Assembly: GCA_937997355.1 (NCBI GenBank)
Contig: CALKTZ010000077.1
Location: forward strand, 1-14,472
Reading direction: 5' to 3'
Length of the DNA: 14,472 nucleotides
From: an uncultured Planctomycetales bacterium
Lineage (GTDB): Bacteria > Planctomycetota > Planctomycetia > Isosphaerales > Isosphaeraceae
Below the pieces are notes generated by a model. That model ran no database searches. It was not told the origin of the DNA and saw only the letters and a list, made by a program, of their open reading frames with translations. This document shows positions 14,059 to 14,472 of the stretch, piece after piece (position 1 is the stretch's first letter; the number at the start of each line of letters is the position of its first letter). Both the position numbers and the translations under genes were made by a program.

Positions 14059-14472
14059 CTCGATCCTCGGATTCGTCCGGCTTGTTCAGCGACCAGGAGT
14101 TTCCTTCGTCGGTGAAAGAGCTTTCGAGCTTGAGCTGGCTGGCACGCCGGGCCTTCACGATCAGCGACTTCTGCGTCTCGGACAGGCCGAGCTGATTGGC
14201 AATCTCGTCGGCGGAGGGGATGAAGCCGAGTTGCCTGCTCAGGGTACGCTCCATCCGGCGCCATTTTGTCATGAGGCCGATCATGTGGGCCGGCAGCCGG
14301 ATCGTCGCCGTCGTGTTGATCAGCGCGTGGCGGATCGCCTGCTTGATCCAGTAGCTGGCATAGGTGCTGAATCGAGTCCCGAATCTGGGATCGAATTCTT
14401 CGGCGGCACGGATCAGGCCGAGATTTCCCTCGCCGATGAGGTCATCGAGCATGAGCCCTCGGCCGCCGTATT
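14009..14472 (-). CDS. RpoD-like sigma-70 factor, N-terminal part, cut by window edge and frameshifted
   Basis: Sigma-70 regions 2 and 3. It begins mid-region at the window edge (YGGRGLMLDDLIGEGNLGLI), through the core-binding and -10 recognition helices (FGTRFSTYASYWIKQAIRHAL, ATIRLPAHMI), then region 3 (PSADEIANQLGLSETQKSLI) and a linker. The frame is open to base 14472, so regions 1 and early 2 lie outside; the Met at 14452 is internal. After SWSLNKPDESED the reading leaves the conserved path and ends at a stop at 14009-14011, while region 4 continues in another frame at 14058-13636. The regions seen match primary-type sigma factors rather than ECF types. In the organism it would direct RNA polymerase to promoters; if the shift is real, this copy lacks the -35-reading domain. 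Confidence 0.88.
   Translation of the reverse strand, partial: YGGRGLMLDDLIGEGNLGLIRAAEEFDPRFGTRFSTYASYWIKQAIRHALINTTATIRLPAHMIGLMTKWRRMERTLSRQLGFIPSADEIANQLGLSETQKSLIVKARRASQLKLESSFTDEGNSWSLNKPDESEDRGIRGAPGIGQEIGTSG

Noticed and set aside
1..14472. CRISPR array, tRNA or rRNA genes, intact insertion sequence
   Set aside because: No regularly spaced repeats, no cloverleaf or rRNA-like stretch and no transposase-like protein were found on either strand by reading.

Overview
The window looks like chromosomal DNA from a planctomycete, most likely of the Isosphaeraceae/Gemmataceae type. The signs are high GC with many CG/GATCG words, a DUF1559 pseudopilin with its C-terminal H-X9-DG motif, a small membrane protein opening with the 'RRYRVSIKQLLMLIA' type of N-terminus common in that phylum, two GT-C (GT39-like) membrane glycosyltransferases, and an RNase E/G split by a very long charged insert. 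The taxon is an inference from gene content; no marker RNA is present. Both ends cut through genes.

Region 1 (1-3340): an Rne/Rng ribonuclease whose frame is open to the left edge. About 670 residues of charged disordered sequence precede the conserved catalytic part. The first half of the S1 domain is absent and must lie upstream, so the real start is outside the window. A GC-rich stem-loop follows the stop.

Region 2 (3420-8772, all + strand): hemB (porphobilinogen synthase), a GT-C glycosyltransferase, a small membrane protein, hemL (glutamate-1-semialdehyde aminomutase) and a secreted CBM9-like protein. Gaps suggest two transcription units, hemB+GT-C and membrane protein+hemL+CBM9. HemL and HemB act at consecutive stages of the C5 tetrapyrrole pathway (glutamate-1-semialdehyde to 5-aminolevulinate to porphobilinogen). 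The other three genes have no evident link to heme.

Region 3 (8816-10354, - strand): a second, longer GT-C glycosyltransferase convergent with the CBM9 gene, followed by a 569-base gene-free stretch containing an AT-rich island with an inverted repeat, a possible promoter and a strongly structured leader.

Region 4 (10924-13411, + strand): a compact three-gene set for the cell envelope: DUF1559 pseudopilin, an unrecognised secreted helical protein, and a tiny lipoprotein with a Tat-like signal. Each stop codon is followed by a stem-loop or inverted repeat. This is the part most likely to hold something undescribed. The 13412-13560 tail has two interlocked inverted repeats (pseudoknot order) and a 16-bp perfect hairpin that can end transcription from both sides.

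Region 5 (13636-14472, - strand): an RpoD-like sigma-70 factor, cut by the right edge and broken by a single frameshift between regions 3 and 4. No tRNA, rRNA, CRISPR array or intact insertion sequence was seen.
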